Of a stretch of DNA of 64,000 nucleotides, positions 38,130 to 50,211 are shown piece after piece. A model generated the notes under the pieces. The model did no database searches. It worked only from the letters and a program-made list of their open reading frames with translations, and was not told the DNA's origin. How positions within the stretch are numbered: position 1 is the first letter of the stretch; every line of letters starts with the position of its first letter. Both the position numbers and the translations under genes were made by a program. This DNA comes from Duganella callida (GTDB taxonomy: Bacteria > Pseudomonadota > Gammaproteobacteria > Burkholderiales > Burkholderiaceae_D), in the NCBI RefSeq assembly GCF_004614165.1, contig NZ_SPVG01000253.1, positions 1 to 64,000 on the forward strand, in the 5' to 3' direction.

Positions 38130-39430
38130 GATTTGCGGCGGGTGAGGAATACCAGTCCCGCCGCAAGGACCGACGCCGCCGACAGCGCATACAGGCCGCC
38201 CTGGATGGAGCCGGTCTTCTGCTCCAGGTAGCCGAAGGTGGCTGGCGCCACGAATCCGCCCAGATTTCCCAGCGAGTTAATCAGCGCGATCACGCCCGCC
38301 GCGATGCGGCTGTCCAGGTAACCCTGCGGAATCGGCCAGAACAGCGAGGACGCCGCCTTGAAGCCCAGGCCCGCGAAGCAGATCGCCACGAACGCGAACA
38401 CCGGGCCGCCGGTGGTGGAGGCGAACATGCCGCACGCCGCCACGATCAGCGCCACCGCCACCCACGCCTGCTGGTTGCGGTAGCGCTGCGCCAGCGCCGC
38501 GAACATGTACATGGCCGCGATCGAAATGATCCACGGGATGGAGTTGAACAGCCCAACCTGGAATTCCGAGAAGTGCCCCATCTTCTTGATGATGGACGGC
38601 AGCCAGAACGTGGTGCCGTAAATGGTCAGCTGGATCGCGAAGTAGATGAAGCAGAACAGCGCGATGCGGCCATCCTTCAGCAGCGACAGCATGCTGGCGT
38701 TTTTCGGCTTGCTGGCGTCGCGCTCCTTTTTCTCGGCGTCGATCACGGCCGCCAGCGCGTCGCGTTCGGCCTCGCTCAGCCACTTGGCGTCCCTGGGATG
38801 CGAGTCCAGGCAGAACCAGACGATGAAGCACAATACCACCGAGGCCAGGCCTTCGATGATGAACATCCACTGCCAGCCGTGAAAACCGCCGCCCTCGATC
38901 TGCAGCAGGCCGCCCGACAATGGCCCTGACAGAATCGACGCCAGCGCGGAACCGCTGAGGAAGATGGCCATCGCCTTGCCGCGCTCGCGGTTCGGCAGCC
39001 ACTGGGTGAAGTAGTACACCACGCCCGGGAAGAAGCCGGCTTCGGCCACGCCCAGCAAAAAGCGCATGATGTAGAACGAGGTTTCGCCCTGCACGAAAGC
39101 CATGCCGGTGGCCACCACGCCCCAGCTGCCCATGATGCGCGTCAGCCAGGCCTTGGCGCCGAAGCGCTGCTGCAGGATGTTGGACGGCACCTCGAACAGC
39201 GCATACGCCAGGAAGAACACGCCGGCGCCAAAGCCGAAGGCCGCCGCGCCTATGCCCAGGTCCTTCTCCAGGTGCGCGCGCACAAAGCCGATGTTGACGC
39301 GGTCGATGTAGTTCGCAATGAACATCACCACGAACAGCGGCAGGATGCGCCATTTGACTTTCTCGACCGCGCCATCGAGAACGGTGGGCGCCGCTGCGGC
39401 CTGCGCGGCCGCTGGAATTGCTGTATTCAT
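38126..39430 (-). CDS. MFS transporter, glucarate/galactarate (GudP-like) anion:cation symporter
   Basis: 434 residues with twelve predicted helices. The first helix region VMFIANYIDRVNIGFVRAHL and the segment FLLGVAEAGFFPGVVYYFTQ are typical of the ACS family, which takes up hexuronates, glucarate, galactarate or tartrate with protons. It lies 30 bases after the glucarate dehydratase gene on the same strand, so it is probably the glucarate permease, though close relatives carry other acids. Its stop shares four bases with the opposing hydrolase gene. Confidence 0.85.
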   Translation of the reverse strand: MNTAIPAAAQAAAAPTVLDGAVEKVKWRILPLFVVMFIANYIDRVNIGFVRAHLEKDLGIGAAAFGFGAGVFFLAYALFEVPSNILQQRFGAKAWLTRIMGSWGVVATGMAFVQGETSFYIMRFLLGVAEAGFFPGVVYYFTQWLPNRERGKAMAIFLSGSALASILSGPLSGGLLQIEGGGFHGWQWMFIIEGLASVVLCFIVWFCLDSHPRDAKWLSEAERDALAAVIDAEKKERDASKPKNASMLSLLKDGRIALFCFIYFAIQLTIYGTTFWLPSIIKKMGHFSEFQVGLFNSIPWIISIAAMYMFAALAQRYRNQQAWVAVALIVAACGMFASTTGGPVFAFVAICFAGLGFKAASSLFWPIPQGYLDSRIAAGVIALINSLGNLGGFVAPATFGYLEQKTGSIQGGLYALSAASVLAAGLVFLTRRKS

Positions 39431-39460
39431 GATCGTCTCCTTGATCGTTCCGTTGTGTTT

Positions 39461-40801
39461 TTATCGAACCATGCAAGGCATCTTGTTATTGAATTTCCAG
39501 CCGGGGATCAGGAACTGCATGGCCACCGCGTCGTCGCGCGCGCCCAGGCCCATGTTCAGGTACAGCTGGTGCGCCGCTTCGATGGCGTCCAGGTCGATTT
39601 CCACCCCCAGGCCCGGTTTCTGCGGCACCTGCACCATGCCGCCCTTGATCCGCAGCGGTTCCCTGGTCAGATGCTGGCCGTCCTGCCAGATCCAGTGGGT
39701 ATCGATGGCGGTGATGTTGCCCGGCGCCGCCGCGGCCACATGGGTGAACATGGCCAGCGAGATGTCGAAGTGGTTGTTCGAGTGCGAGCCCCAGGTCAGG
39801 CCCCATTCGTGGCACATCTGCGCCACGCGCACCGAACCCTGCATGGTCCAGAAGTGCGGGTCGGCCAGCGGAATGTCGACCGATTGCAGCTGGATCGCGT
39901 GGCCCATTTCGCGCCAGTCGGTGGCGATCATGTTGGTGGCGGTCGGCAGGCCGGTGGCGCGGCGGAACTCGGCCATCACTTCGCGGCCGGAATAGCCGTT
40001 TTCGGCGCCGCACGGGTCTTCGGCGTAGGCCAGTACGTCGCCCTGGTCGCGGCACAGGCGGATCGCGTCCTTCAGCAGCCAGCCGCCGTTCGGGTCCAGC
40101 GTCACGCGCGCCCGCGGGAAGCGCTCGTGCAGCGCGGTGACGGCTTCGATCTCCTCTTCGCCGCGGAACACGCCGCCTTTCAATTTGAAGTCGTTGAAGC
40201 CGTAGCGCTGATAGGCAGCTTCGGCCAGGCGCACCACGGCCTCCGGCGTGACGGCGGCTTCATGGCGCAGGCGCAGCCAGTCGTCTTGTTCTCCGGGGGC
40301 TTCATCGTAGGGCAGGTCGGTGGCCTTGCGGTCGCCGATATAGAACAGATAGCCAAGCATTTCCACTTCGCTGCGCTGCTGGCCTTCGCCGAGCAGGGCG
40401 GCAACCGGCACGCCGAGGAACTGGCCGAGCAGGTCGAGCAGGGCGGCTTCCAGCGCGGTGACGGCGTGGATGGCGATGCGCAGGTCGAAGGTTTGCAGGC
40501 CGCGGCCGCCGGCGTCGCGGTCGGCGAAGGCCTTGCGTGCGGCGTTGAGGATGGCGTTGTAATTGCCGACCGGCTGGTTCAACACCAGGCTGCGGGCGTC
40601 TTCCAGTGTCTGGCGGATTTTCTCGCCGCCGGGCACTTCGCCAACGCCGGTGTGGCCGGCGCTGTCGGTCAGGATCACGACGTTGCGGGTGAAGTAGGGG
40701 CCGTGGGCGCCGCTCAGGTTGAGCAGCATGCTGTCGCGGCCGGCGACCGGCACCACGCGCATGGCAACGATGCGAGGGGTGTCATTTTTTTGCTGTTCCA
40801 T
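39461..40801 (-). CDS. gudD: glucarate dehydratase
   Basis: 446 residues, enolase superfamily. Motifs include [19 protein letters not shown] (substrate lid), [17 protein letters not shown] (KxK acid-base Lys), [18 protein letters not shown] and [19 protein letters not shown] (metal ligands), and [18 protein letters not shown] with the catalytic His. It removes water from D-glucarate (and L-idarate) to form 5-dehydro-4-deoxyglucarate. AAGGA eight bases before the ATG supports 40801; the frame runs open to 41794 as a shadow of the opposing LacI-type gene. Downstream aldolase or dehydratase genes of the pathway are not in the window. Confidence 0.95.
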   Translation of the reverse strand: MEQQKNDTPRIVAMRVVPVAGRDSMLLNLSGAHGPYFTRNVVILTDSAGHTGVGEVPGGEKIRQTLEDARSLVLNQPVGNYNAILNAARKAFADRDAGGRGLQTFDLRIAIHAVTALEAALLDLLGQFLGVPVAALLGEGQQRSEVEMLGYLFYIGDRKATDLPYDEAPGEQDDWLRLRHEAAVTPEAVVRLAEAAYQRYGFNDFKLKGGVFRGEEEIEAVTALHERFPRARVTLDPNGGWLLKDAIRLCRDQGDVLAYAEDPCGAENGYSGREVMAEFRRATGLPTATNMIATDWREMGHAIQLQSVDIPLADPHFWTMQGSVRVAQMCHEWGLTWGSHSNNHFDISLAMFTHVAAAAPGNITAIDTHWIWQDGQHLTREPLRIKGGMVQVPQKPGLGVEIDLDAIEAAHQLYLNMGLGARDDAVAMQFLIPGWKFNNKMPCMVR

Positions 40802-40871
40802 GGTATGTCCTTGTGAAATGATTGCGCTGTCAGAAGTCATGGTAGCGGTGTCAGGCAGTAAACACAAGCTT

Positions 40872-40896
40872 AAACCTGCGGTTTTGATGAATTGTA
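40872..40896 (-). promoter_or_regulatory. candidate gudD promoter and LacI-type operator
   Basis: On the minus strand a TACAAT -10 box (40891-40896) lies about 90 bases before gudD. Just downstream, where transcription would start, is the inverted repeat AAACC-TGC-GGTTT (40872-40884). An operator over the start site would suit repression by the divergent LacI-type gene. On the plus strand TATAAT at 40922-40927 could serve that regulator gene. Confidence 0.35.
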
Positions 40897-40954
40897 AATG
40901 ATAGAAAATGATGTTCGATGCTATAATGGCATATCGACTTTTATCAGGATTGCG

Positions 40955-41983
40955 ATGGATAAGCGGACTTTGCGCACGGCGGCCGGCATGTTGGAAGTGA
41001 GCGGCGCCACCTTGGCCGATGTGGCGAAAGTAGCCGGCGTGTCGCCGATCACCGTGTCGCGCGCGCTGAATCAGCCACACCTCGTGCGGCCCAACACGCT
41101 GGCCAAGGTGCAGGCGGCGGTGCAGCAGACCGGCTATGTGAAAAACATGATGGCCGGCGCACTGGCGTCCAGCCGCAGCCGGCTGGTGTCGCTGGTGCTG
41201 CCCAGCATTTCGACGCCGATCTTTGCCGACATGGTGCATGCCGCCAGCGAATGCCTGACCGCCGCCGGCTACCAGGTGATGCTGGGCCTGTCCAGCTACG
41301 AAGCCTGGCGCGAGGAAGTGCTGGTTGAAACCATCCTCAGCCGCCGGCCGGACGGCGTCATCCTGACCGGCTCGCTGCACACCGACAGCACGCGGCGCCG
41401 CTTGCAGGCGGCGCAGGTGCCGGTGGTGGAAGCCTGGGATTTGACGCCGTCGCCGATCGACATGATGGTCGGTTTCTCGCACGAAGACGTCGGTCACGTG
41501 ATCGCCCAGCACCTGCTGCAGCGCCGCTACCGCCGCATCGCCATCCTGGCGGTGCAGGATCCGCGCGCCGCGCGCCGCAATCAGGGCCTGCAGGCCGGGC
41601 TGGCCAAGCAGGGCATCGAGGTGGCGGCGGTGGAAATCATGGCGCTGCCGTCGACCTTCGAACTGGGGCGCGACGGCGCCGCGCGGCTGCTGGCGCGCTG
41701 TCCGGACCTCGATGTCATCGTCTGCAGTTCCGACACTCTGGCCCATGGCGTATTGACCGAGGCGATCGCGCGTGGCATCAATGTGCCTGAGCAACTGGCG
41801 GTGGTGGGTTTCGGCGATATGAACTTCGCCGCGCGCACCTATCCGCCGCTATCGACTGTGCGCGTCGATGGCGCTAATATCGGACGTGTGGCGGCGCAAG
41901 CGATATTGGACCGGATCGAAGGCAGGGCTGCGGCCAGCCTGACCGACACCGGCTTCCAGTTCATCGAGCGCGGCAGCACCTGA
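40955..41983 (+). CDS. LacI family transcriptional regulator, probably of glucarate genes
   Basis: 342 residues. The N-terminal HTH ([20 protein letters not shown]) and hinge ([20 protein letters not shown]) precede a periplasmic-binding-protein-like effector domain ([39 protein letters not shown]). It resembles the GntR-type members that respond to sugar acids. Divergent from gudD with 153 bases between, so it probably represses gudD and the permease until glucarate or a product binds. The ATG at 40955 starts the standard N-terminal arm; the frame opens at 40898. Confidence 0.9.
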   Translation: MDKRTLRTAAGMLEVSGATLADVAKVAGVSPITVSRALNQPHLVRPNTLAKVQAAVQQTGYVKNMMAGALASSRSRLVSLVLPSISTPIFADMVHAASECLTAAGYQVMLGLSSYEAWREEVLVETILSRRPDGVILTGSLHTDSTRRRLQAAQVPVVEAWDLTPSPIDMMVGFSHEDVGHVIAQHLLQRRYRRIAILAVQDPRAARRNQGLQAGLAKQGIEVAAVEIMALPSTFELGRDGAARLLARCPDLDVIVCSSDTLAHGVLTEAIARGINVPEQLAVVGFGDMNFAARTYPPLSTVRVDGANIGRVAAQAILDRIEGRAAASLTDTGFQFIERGST

Positions 41984-42011
41984 ATAACCATTACAGGGAG
42001 AGAGGGCCGGC

Positions 42012-42281
42012 ATGGAAATGAAGCGCATCAATGCGGGGAAATTGCGGGCCATCGGCTACGACGCGCGCGACAAGCTGCTGCGCGTGGAATTCGACGACGG
42101 CACCGCCATCGATTACTCGGGCGTCGGCAACGAGGTCTGGCGCAAGCTGTCGAGCTCCGGCGCGGCCTGGAGCTACTACCGCGACAATATCGAGGAAGAA
42201 TACAGCGGCCGCAAAGGCACGGTGCGCAAACCCACCACCCGCGCCGACCTGGAAAACCTGTTCCGCGCGCCGGACGAGTGA
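42012..42281 (+). CDS. KTSC domain protein
   Basis: 89 residues. IGYDARDKLLRVEFDDGTAI, DYSGVGNEVWRKLSSS and YYRDNIEEEY are the beta strands and helix of the KTSC fold, a small domain found alone or beside RNA-related proteins; its function is not known. GGGAGAGAG precedes the ATG. It lies 28 bases after the LacI-type gene and 88 bases before the SET gene, and may be read with either. Confidence 0.85.
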   Translation: MEMKRINAGKLRAIGYDARDKLLRVEFDDGTAIDYSGVGNEVWRKLSSSGAAWSYYRDNIEEEYSGRKGTVRKPTTRADLENLFRAPDE

Positions 42282-42369
42282 ACCATCAGCGGGGACTGAC
42301 GAGAAAATCCGATTGAATCGCGCCAGGGGCTGTGGTCTAATCAAAAGATCATCGATCTCACGGTTCATC

Positions 42370-42936
42370 ATGACTTCCGCCAGCTCATCCGCAGTCTTGC
42401 CCGCCTATCGCGTTCACAGCTCATCGGTTCACGGCAACGGCGTGTTTGCCGAGCGCGACATCGAACCCGGCGAGCGCATCATCGAATACGCCGGCCGCGA
42501 GATCAGCTGGGACGAGGCGCAGCGGCGCGCGGAAGTCTCGGGAGCGCCGCACAACCACACTTTTTTCTTCAGCCTGGCCAACGGTAACGTCGTCGATGGC
42601 GGCGATCATGGCAACGAGGCGCGCTTCATCAACCATTCCTGCGAGCCCAATTGCGAAGCCATCGAGGAAGAGGATGGCCGCATCTTCATTTACGCGCTGC
42701 ACGCGATCAAACAGGACGAGGAACTCAATTATTCCTATCCGCTGATCTACGAGGGCCGCCACACGCCGGCGATCAAGAAGGCATTCGCCTGCCGCTGCGG
42801 CGCCCCGACTTGCAGCGGCACCATGCTGGCGCCCAAGCCGCGCAAGCGCAAACCGCGCGCCCAGCCGCAACTGCCGGTGGAACCCATCCCTGGCGCGGCG
42901 GCCGCCCGCCATCCCGAGCCGGTGGCGGCGCACTGA
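42370..42936 (+). CDS. SET domain protein-lysine methyltransferase with post-SET cysteines
   Basis: 188 residues. The SET core runs from about 15 to 135: VHGNGVFAERDIEPGERIIEY, RFINHSCEPNCEAIEE (Asn88-His89 for the S-adenosylmethionine pocket), and DEELNYSYPLIY as the catalytic tyrosine segment. A post-SET zinc motif CRCGAPTCSG (Cys141, 143, 148) follows, which with Cys91 can bind zinc as in eukaryotic histone methyltransferases. The tail KPRKRKPRAQPQ is very basic. Such bacterial proteins methylate lysines of chromatin-like or ribosomal proteins. A Lys-rich H1-like protein is encoded 8 kb away. Confidence 0.87.
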   Translation: MTSASSSAVLPAYRVHSSSVHGNGVFAERDIEPGERIIEYAGREISWDEAQRRAEVSGAPHNHTFFFSLANGNVVDGGDHGNEARFINHSCEPNCEAIEEEDGRIFIYALHAIKQDEELNYSYPLIYEGRHTPAIKKAFACRCGAPTCSGTMLAPKPRKRKPRAQPQLPVEPIPGAAAARHPEPVAAH

Positions 42937-42966
42937 CCTGATCCTCTCGCCGGGCGGTGGGGCAGC

Positions 42967-43701
42967 TCAGCGGTTTTGCCACTGGAGCTTCGCCACGGTC
43001 CAATGCGCCAGTACCCGGTTCAGCAGCGGCAGGCCGCCGGTGCGGGCGATTTTCTGCTGCATGGCCAGCGCCGGCGTGTTGCCGCCGCCACGCACCGCGA
43101 ACAGGATGTGGTTGTTGCCGGCGATACCGGGAAAGCGGCAAATGCGGCCCTGGAACGCCTGGCGCAGGCGCTTGACCATACCGTGATAGTTGGGATCGTA
43201 GTTGAAGATGTTCGCCGCCAGCACGCCGCCCGGACGCAGGGCGCGGCGGCAATCGGCGTAAAAGCCGGCGCTGCCCAGCACCGGTGGCAAGCCGTCCGCG
43301 TCGAAGCCGTCGATCAGCAGCACGTCGGCGCCGCCGGCCAGTTGTGGCATATAAGTCACGGCGTCGGCCTGAATCACGCGGAAGCGCGCATTGTCGCGCG
43401 GGACCGCAAACTGCTCGCGCAGGGCGATCACCTCCGGGTTCAGTTCCAGCACGGTGATGCGGCTGTGCGGCAGGTAGCGGTAGCAGAATTTGGCCAGCGA
43501 GCCGCCGCCCAGGCCCACCATGACGATATGCTCGGGCCGGGGATGAAACAGCACGAAACACATCATGGCGCGCAGATAACTAAGCACCAGATCGTCGGGG
43601 CGCGACAGCTTCATCTCGCTTTGCACCATGCCCGGACGGAATTCCAGCCGGCGGCGGTCGCCTTCCGTGTGCACCTGAGGACGGTCGTTAGGTGTGGTCA
43701 A
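42967..43701 (-). CDS. spermidine synthase-like methyltransferase-fold protein
   Basis: 244 residues. The Rossmann segment VMVGLGGGSLAKFCYRYLP binds the cofactor; VLELNPEVIAL ends with the acidic residue that holds the ribose; DVLLIDGFDADGLP and ALRPGGVLAANIF complete the fold. It resembles the short SpeE-like proteins (aminopropyltransferase family). The N-terminal beta domain is very short and the usual catalytic Asp region is altered, so true spermidine synthesis is uncertain. Confidence 0.75.
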   Translation of the reverse strand: MTTPNDRPQVHTEGDRRRLEFRPGMVQSEMKLSRPDDLVLSYLRAMMCFVLFHPRPEHIVMVGLGGGSLAKFCYRYLPHSRITVLELNPEVIALREQFAVPRDNARFRVIQADAVTYMPQLAGGADVLLIDGFDADGLPPVLGSAGFYADCRRALRPGGVLAANIFNYDPNYHGMVKRLRQAFQGRICRFPGIAGNNHILFAVRGGGNTPALAMQQKIARTGGLPLLNRVLAHWTVAKLQWQNR

Positions 43702-43793
43702 GTTTCTTTGTGTTATGGATTTACCCCGGGGATTTATAGTAGCATGGCGTTCGTACCGGCATGCCTCTGTGGCGGCCCACTTGGAGAGAGACG

Positions 43794-44069
43794 ATGTTTT
43801 TAGACCACCCCACGCTAACCGCCACCAACAGCTTTACCGAGCCGGACCGTCTGGAGCGCCTGACGCGCGTCTACGGCTACGTGGCCGCGCTGGCCGATAT
43901 CGCCGGCAAGCAGAGCTTTATTGAGAAAGTCAGCCAGCTGCACGACCACAAGGGCACCCTGATCGTGTTCTGGCACGACACCCCCACCGAAGAGGAAAAA
44001 GAGCTGTTCACCAAGGCCTGGGCCAGCAAGGTGGGCGACGGCAGCACCAACGTCGAGCACGAGGTCTGA
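43794..44069 (+). CDS. hypothetical cytoplasmic protein
   Basis: 91 residues, acidic and mostly helical (TRVYGYVAALADIAGKQSFI; TLIVFWHDTPTEEEKELFTK). GGAGAGAGAC precedes the ATG at 43794. I do not recognise the family. It lies 14 bases before the degenerate GGDEF gene and is probably co-transcribed with it. Confidence 0.65.
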   Translation: MFLDHPTLTATNSFTEPDRLERLTRVYGYVAALADIAGKQSFIEKVSQLHDHKGTLIVFWHDTPTEEEKELFTKAWASKVGDGSTNVEHEV

Positions 44070-44083
44070 CGCCGCCTGCGGTC

Positions 44084-45256
44084 ATGGATATCCGAACGCT
44101 GTTACTGGCGCTGGCACTGGGCAACCTCAGCCTGTGCGCAGCGCTGTTCTTTTTTGAGCAGGGCGGCTCGGCCAATGCAACTGGCCCGGCGCCGCGCCGT
44201 CACCTGAGCTGGGGTCATGCCAAGCTGTGCCAGGCGGTGGCGTGGACGCTGTTGTATTTCCGTGGCGTGCTTCCCGATTTCCTCACCATCCCGCTGGCCA
44301 ACGCCATCCTGTTCGCCGGCTTCGCGCTGGACGCCGCCGCGTTGTGGGAGCTGGCCGGCCGCCGCGTGTGGCGCCGCTACCTGCTGCCGGCGCTGGGCGC
44401 GGCCGTCGGCGTGTACACGGCCGGCTGGCTGCTGCAGTTCGGCGCCGGCGCGCGCACGGCGATCGCCTCGGTGGCCGCCGGCTTCTTCTTCGTCTCCGGC
44501 ATCGCGGCGTTGGGCCGCGGCTGGCGTGCCGGCACGCCATTGCGCCGCTACCTGCTGCTGCTGATGCTGGTGCTGACCGTGATGGTGGTGGCGCGCGGCC
44601 TGCGCGGGCTGACCCCGGACGGCGCCAGCCCGCTGCTGGCCCAACTGGGCGTCGCCGCGCTGTACCTGATGATGCTGGCGAACGCCTTCGGCTATCTGCT
44701 GCTGGTGCGCGAACAGGCGCAGAGCGAGCTGGCGCGGCTGGAGGTGGTGGATCCGCTGACCGATGTGCCCAACCGGCGCGGCTTCTACCAGGCGCTGACG
44801 CCGTGGATCGCGCTGGCGCGCCGGCCCGGCATGCCGGCCGCGCTGATCGTCATGAACCTGGACCAGTTCAAGCGCGTCAACGACAACTACGGCCACCCGG
44901 CCGGCGACATGGTGCTCAAAGCCATGGTTGATATCTGCAAGAAACAGTTGCGCGACTCCGACCAGATGGGCCGGCTGGGCGGCGCCGAATTCGCCATCCT
45001 GCTGCCGCGCACGGGCCAGGCCGACGCCGTCATGGTCGCCGAGCGCATCCGCAGCGCGATTGCCGCGCTGCCCGTGAAAGCCGAGGCCGAAAAGGCTATT
45101 ATCTCGATGACGGCCAGCCTGGGCGTGACGGTGATCCGCGCCGAGGACAGCACCGTCAGTCTGTTCAAGCGCGCCGACGAGGCGCTGCAGGCGGCCAAAC
45201 TGGCGGGCCGCAACCGCGTCATGGAAGCTCAGGTCAGCAGCATGATAGATGCGTAA
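44084..45256 (+). CDS. membrane GGDEF protein with degenerate catalytic site and intact I-site
   Basis: 390 residues. Six or seven hydrophobic helices fill the first 205 residues, then a GGDEF domain. The signature is GGAEF (299-303): Ala301 replaces the metal-binding acidic residue. The other metal ligand, normally the first Asp of LDIDxFK, is Asn258 (MNLDQFKRVNDNYGH). Both metal positions are therefore lost. The allosteric I-site RDSD (290-293), five residues before the signature, is intact. Expected to bind cyclic-di-GMP rather than make it. The sensory membrane part suggests a receptor at the inner membrane. Confidence 0.88.
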   Translation: MDIRTLLLALALGNLSLCAALFFFEQGGSANATGPAPRRHLSWGHAKLCQAVAWTLLYFRGVLPDFLTIPLANAILFAGFALDAAALWELAGRRVWRRYLLPALGAAVGVYTAGWLLQFGAGARTAIASVAAGFFFVSGIAALGRGWRAGTPLRRYLLLLMLVLTVMVVARGLRGLTPDGASPLLAQLGVAALYLMMLANAFGYLLLVREQAQSELARLEVVDPLTDVPNRRGFYQALTPWIALARRPGMPAALIVMNLDQFKRVNDNYGHPAGDMVLKAMVDICKKQLRDSDQMGRLGGAEFAILLPRTGQADAVMVAERIRSAIAALPVKAEAEKAIISMTASLGVTVIRAEDSTVSLFKRADEALQAAKLAGRNRVMEAQVSSMIDA

Positions 45257-45266
45257 TGTTGCCGCT

Positions 45267-45309
45267 TGGTCATCAAGCTGTCACATTCGGAGCATATCGT
45301 GCTTATAAT
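45267..45309 (+). promoter_or_regulatory. candidate Pho box and -10 box upstream of ppx
   Basis: TGGTCAT (45267-45273) and CTGTCAC (45278-45284) are eleven bases apart, as in PhoB sites (consensus CTGTCAT repeats); a weaker third repeat is at 45289. TATAAT follows at 45304-45309, about 50 bases before the ppx start. PhoB control of polyphosphate genes is known in other bacteria. Confidence 0.4.
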
Positions 45310-45356
45310 GGTGTAAATCGTTTAGTCTGATTCTTAGAACGGGGCCTTCCAATAAC

Positions 45357-46808
45357 ATGTATGCAGCAGTAGATCTGGGTTCCAACAGTTTTCGCCTCCA
45401 CATCGGCAAGCACGATGGGGAGGCCATCCGCGTCCTGAAGAGCGTGCGCGAGCCGATCCGCCTGGCCGCCGGGCTGGACAAGGACGGCAACCTGACGCCG
45501 GCGGCGATGCAGACCGCGCTCGCCTGTCTGAAGAATTTCCGCACCGTGCTGGCCGCCTACAAGCTGGACGCGGTGCGCGTGGTGGCGACCTCCGCCATGC
45601 GCGTGGCGCGCAACTCGGCCGTCTTTTTGCCGGAGGCCGAGCAGGCCATCGGCTATCCGATCGAGATCATCTCCGGCGAGGAGGAGGGGCGTCTGATCTA
45701 CATGGGCGTGGCGCACGCGGTGGCGCTGCCGGGCGAACGCCGGCTGGTGATCGACATCGGCGGCGGCTCCACCGAGCTGATACTCGGGCGTGGCCAGGAA
45801 ATCGAGAAGGTCGAGTCGTTCAGCGTCGGCACCGTCAAGCAAAGCCTGGCGTTCTTCATCGGCGGCCGGGTCGACGGCCCGTCGTTCGAGGCGGCCATCC
45901 TGTCGGCGCGCAGCCATTTCGAGGACGCCGCGCCGCCGTACCATCCGCAGTTCTGGAAGCAGTGCTACGGCTCCTCCGGCACCGCGCGCACCATCGCCGA
46001 CATCATCCAGAAAAACGGCCTGGGGCGCCAGGTCGACGCCGCCTCGCTGGAGGCGCTGAAGCAGCGCTTCATCGATTTCGGCAACGTCAGCCGCATCGAC
46101 ATGCCGGGCCTGAAGCCGGACCGCGCCGCCACCATCATCGGCGGGCTGGCGATCCTGATCGGCCTGGTGCGCGAGCTGGACATCCCGGTGGTGCAGCCGA
46201 TCGAGGCCGGCCTGCGCATGGGCGTGATGTGGGACTTGCACCTGCGCTCCACCAAGCGCGACCGGCGCGAGCAGTCGGTGCAGGCCTGCGTGCAGAAATT
46301 CCACGTCGACGAGCGCCGCGCCAACCGCGTGGCCGACGACGCGCTGGCGCTGTACGCGCAGACCAAGCCGGCCTCGGACCAGTACACGCGCCACCTGTAC
46401 TGGAGCGCGCTGCTGCACGAGATGGGCATGGTGGTGTCGCACACCGGCTACCACAAGCACGCCGCCTACATCATCGAGAACGCCGACCTGCCGGGCTTCA
46501 CCGCGCGCGAGCAGCGCATGATGAGCCGTTTGATCGTGGCCCACAAGGGCAATCTGCGCAAGGTGGCCGAGGTGCTGCACGAGCCGGACTTCACCAAGGC
46601 CATCGTGGCGCTGCGGTTGGCGGTGTTGTTCATGCACTCGCGCATCGACATCGACTTCACCCAGATCCGCTTGCGCGTCAAGAGCCGCATCGAGCTGGAA
46701 ATCCGGCGCGTGTGGGTGGCTGACCATCCGACCCTGTCCTACTGGCTGGAAAAGGAGCAGGAGCAGTGGGATGACGTCGGCGTGGACTTCGCCATCCGCA
46801 CCAGCTAA
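45357..46808 (+). CDS. ppx: exopolyphosphatase (Ppx/GppA family)
   Basis: 483 residues. The N-terminal ASKHA domains show YAAVDLGSNSFRLHI, VATSAMRVARNS, ISGEEEGRLIYMGV and the phosphate-binding VIDIGGGSTELIL. The C-terminal helical domain resembles HD proteins (LHEMGMVVSHTGYHKHAAYI). It removes phosphate from polyphosphate ends, and family members also act on pppGpp. No ppk is next to it in this window. A possible Pho box lies in front. Confidence 0.93.
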   Translation: MYAAVDLGSNSFRLHIGKHDGEAIRVLKSVREPIRLAAGLDKDGNLTPAAMQTALACLKNFRTVLAAYKLDAVRVVATSAMRVARNSAVFLPEAEQAIGYPIEIISGEEEGRLIYMGVAHAVALPGERRLVIDIGGGSTELILGRGQEIEKVESFSVGTVKQSLAFFIGGRVDGPSFEAAILSARSHFEDAAPPYHPQFWKQCYGSSGTARTIADIIQKNGLGRQVDAASLEALKQRFIDFGNVSRIDMPGLKPDRAATIIGGLAILIGLVRELDIPVVQPIEAGLRMGVMWDLHLRSTKRDRREQSVQACVQKFHVDERRANRVADDALALYAQTKPASDQYTRHLYWSALLHEMGMVVSHTGYHKHAAYIIENADLPGFTAREQRMMSRLIVAHKGNLRKVAEVLHEPDFTKAIVALRLAVLFMHSRIDIDFTQIRLRVKSRIELEIRRVWVADHPTLSYWLEKEQEQWDDVGVDFAIRTS

Positions 46809-46820
46809 GCCGGAGCCGCC

Positions 46821-47585
46821 ATGACCAGCATCCCGCGCCATCTCGCCTGTCTGCTGCTGGTCCTGTCGTTGCCGGCGTCCGCCGCCGAGACGGTGCGCCT
46901 GTGCTTCGAGGCGCAGGACGTGCGGCCGTGGCGCACGGAGCAGGGCGGCGGCCTGAATTTCGAGCTGCTCAAGATGGTCGGGCAGCGGCTCGACGTCCGT
47001 TTCGATTTCCAGAGCATCCCGTGGAAGCGCTGCCTGGCGCAACTCAAGGACAACGCGGTCGACGGCGCGTTTGCCGTCAGCTACAAGCCGGACCGGCGCG
47101 AACTGGGCGAGTATCCAGGTGGCGAGCGGCCCGACGCCGGCAAGCGCATGCACACCGATACCTACATGGTCCTGCGCCGCAAGGGCAGCAGGGTCGATTG
47201 GGACGGCAAACGCTTCCGCAACCTCGATGGCGCGGTCGGCTTCCAGCTCGGCTACTCGGTGGGCGACGTGCTGCGCGCGCAGCGGGTGGAAGTGGACGAG
47301 GGCAGCCAGCGCGCCGATGAACTGGCGCGGAAGCTGATCGCCGGCCGGCTGGCGGCGGCGGCGGTGGGCGGCAGCGACGCCGCCACGCTGATGCGCGGTC
47401 CGCTGGCGCCGCGGCTGGAGCTGCTGCCCATCCCCATCGTCGAAAAACCGTATTTCCTGATCCTGTCGCACGCCATGCTGGCACAACGCCCGCAGCTGGC
47501 GCAGCGCATCTGGGACGAGATCGAAACCACCCGCAACGGAGCGGCCTACCGGAAGCTGGAACAAGCGCAGGGAGTTCGCCATTGA
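46821..47585 (+). CDS. periplasmic solute-binding protein (family 3-like)
   Basis: 254 residues with signal peptide ending LPASAAE. TVRLCFEAQDVRPWRTEQGG, LLKMVGQRLDVRFDFQSIPW and LAQLKDNAVDGAFAVSY match the SBP_bac_3 fold used by polar amino-acid transporters and by ligand-sensing proteins. No ABC permease genes are nearby; instead a hybrid histidine kinase follows 31 bases later, so it probably presents a ligand to that sensor. Twelve bases separate it from ppx. Confidence 0.8.
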   Translation: MTSIPRHLACLLLVLSLPASAAETVRLCFEAQDVRPWRTEQGGGLNFELLKMVGQRLDVRFDFQSIPWKRCLAQLKDNAVDGAFAVSYKPDRRELGEYPGGERPDAGKRMHTDTYMVLRRKGSRVDWDGKRFRNLDGAVGFQLGYSVGDVLRAQRVEVDEGSQRADELARKLIAGRLAAAAVGGSDAATLMRGPLAPRLELLPIPIVEKPYFLILSHAMLAQRPQLAQRIWDEIETTRNGAAYRKLEQAQGVRH

Positions 47586-47616
47586 CACTGAACTGAACGA
47601 CGGCGGCGGTCCGCTG

Positions 47617-50203
<2,587 letters not shown>

Positions 50204-50211
<8 letters not shown>

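Noticed and set aside
40802-41794. 331-codon N-terminal extension of glucarate dehydratase
   Set aside because: Complement of the LacI-type gene; a ribosome site and the family start lie at 40801.
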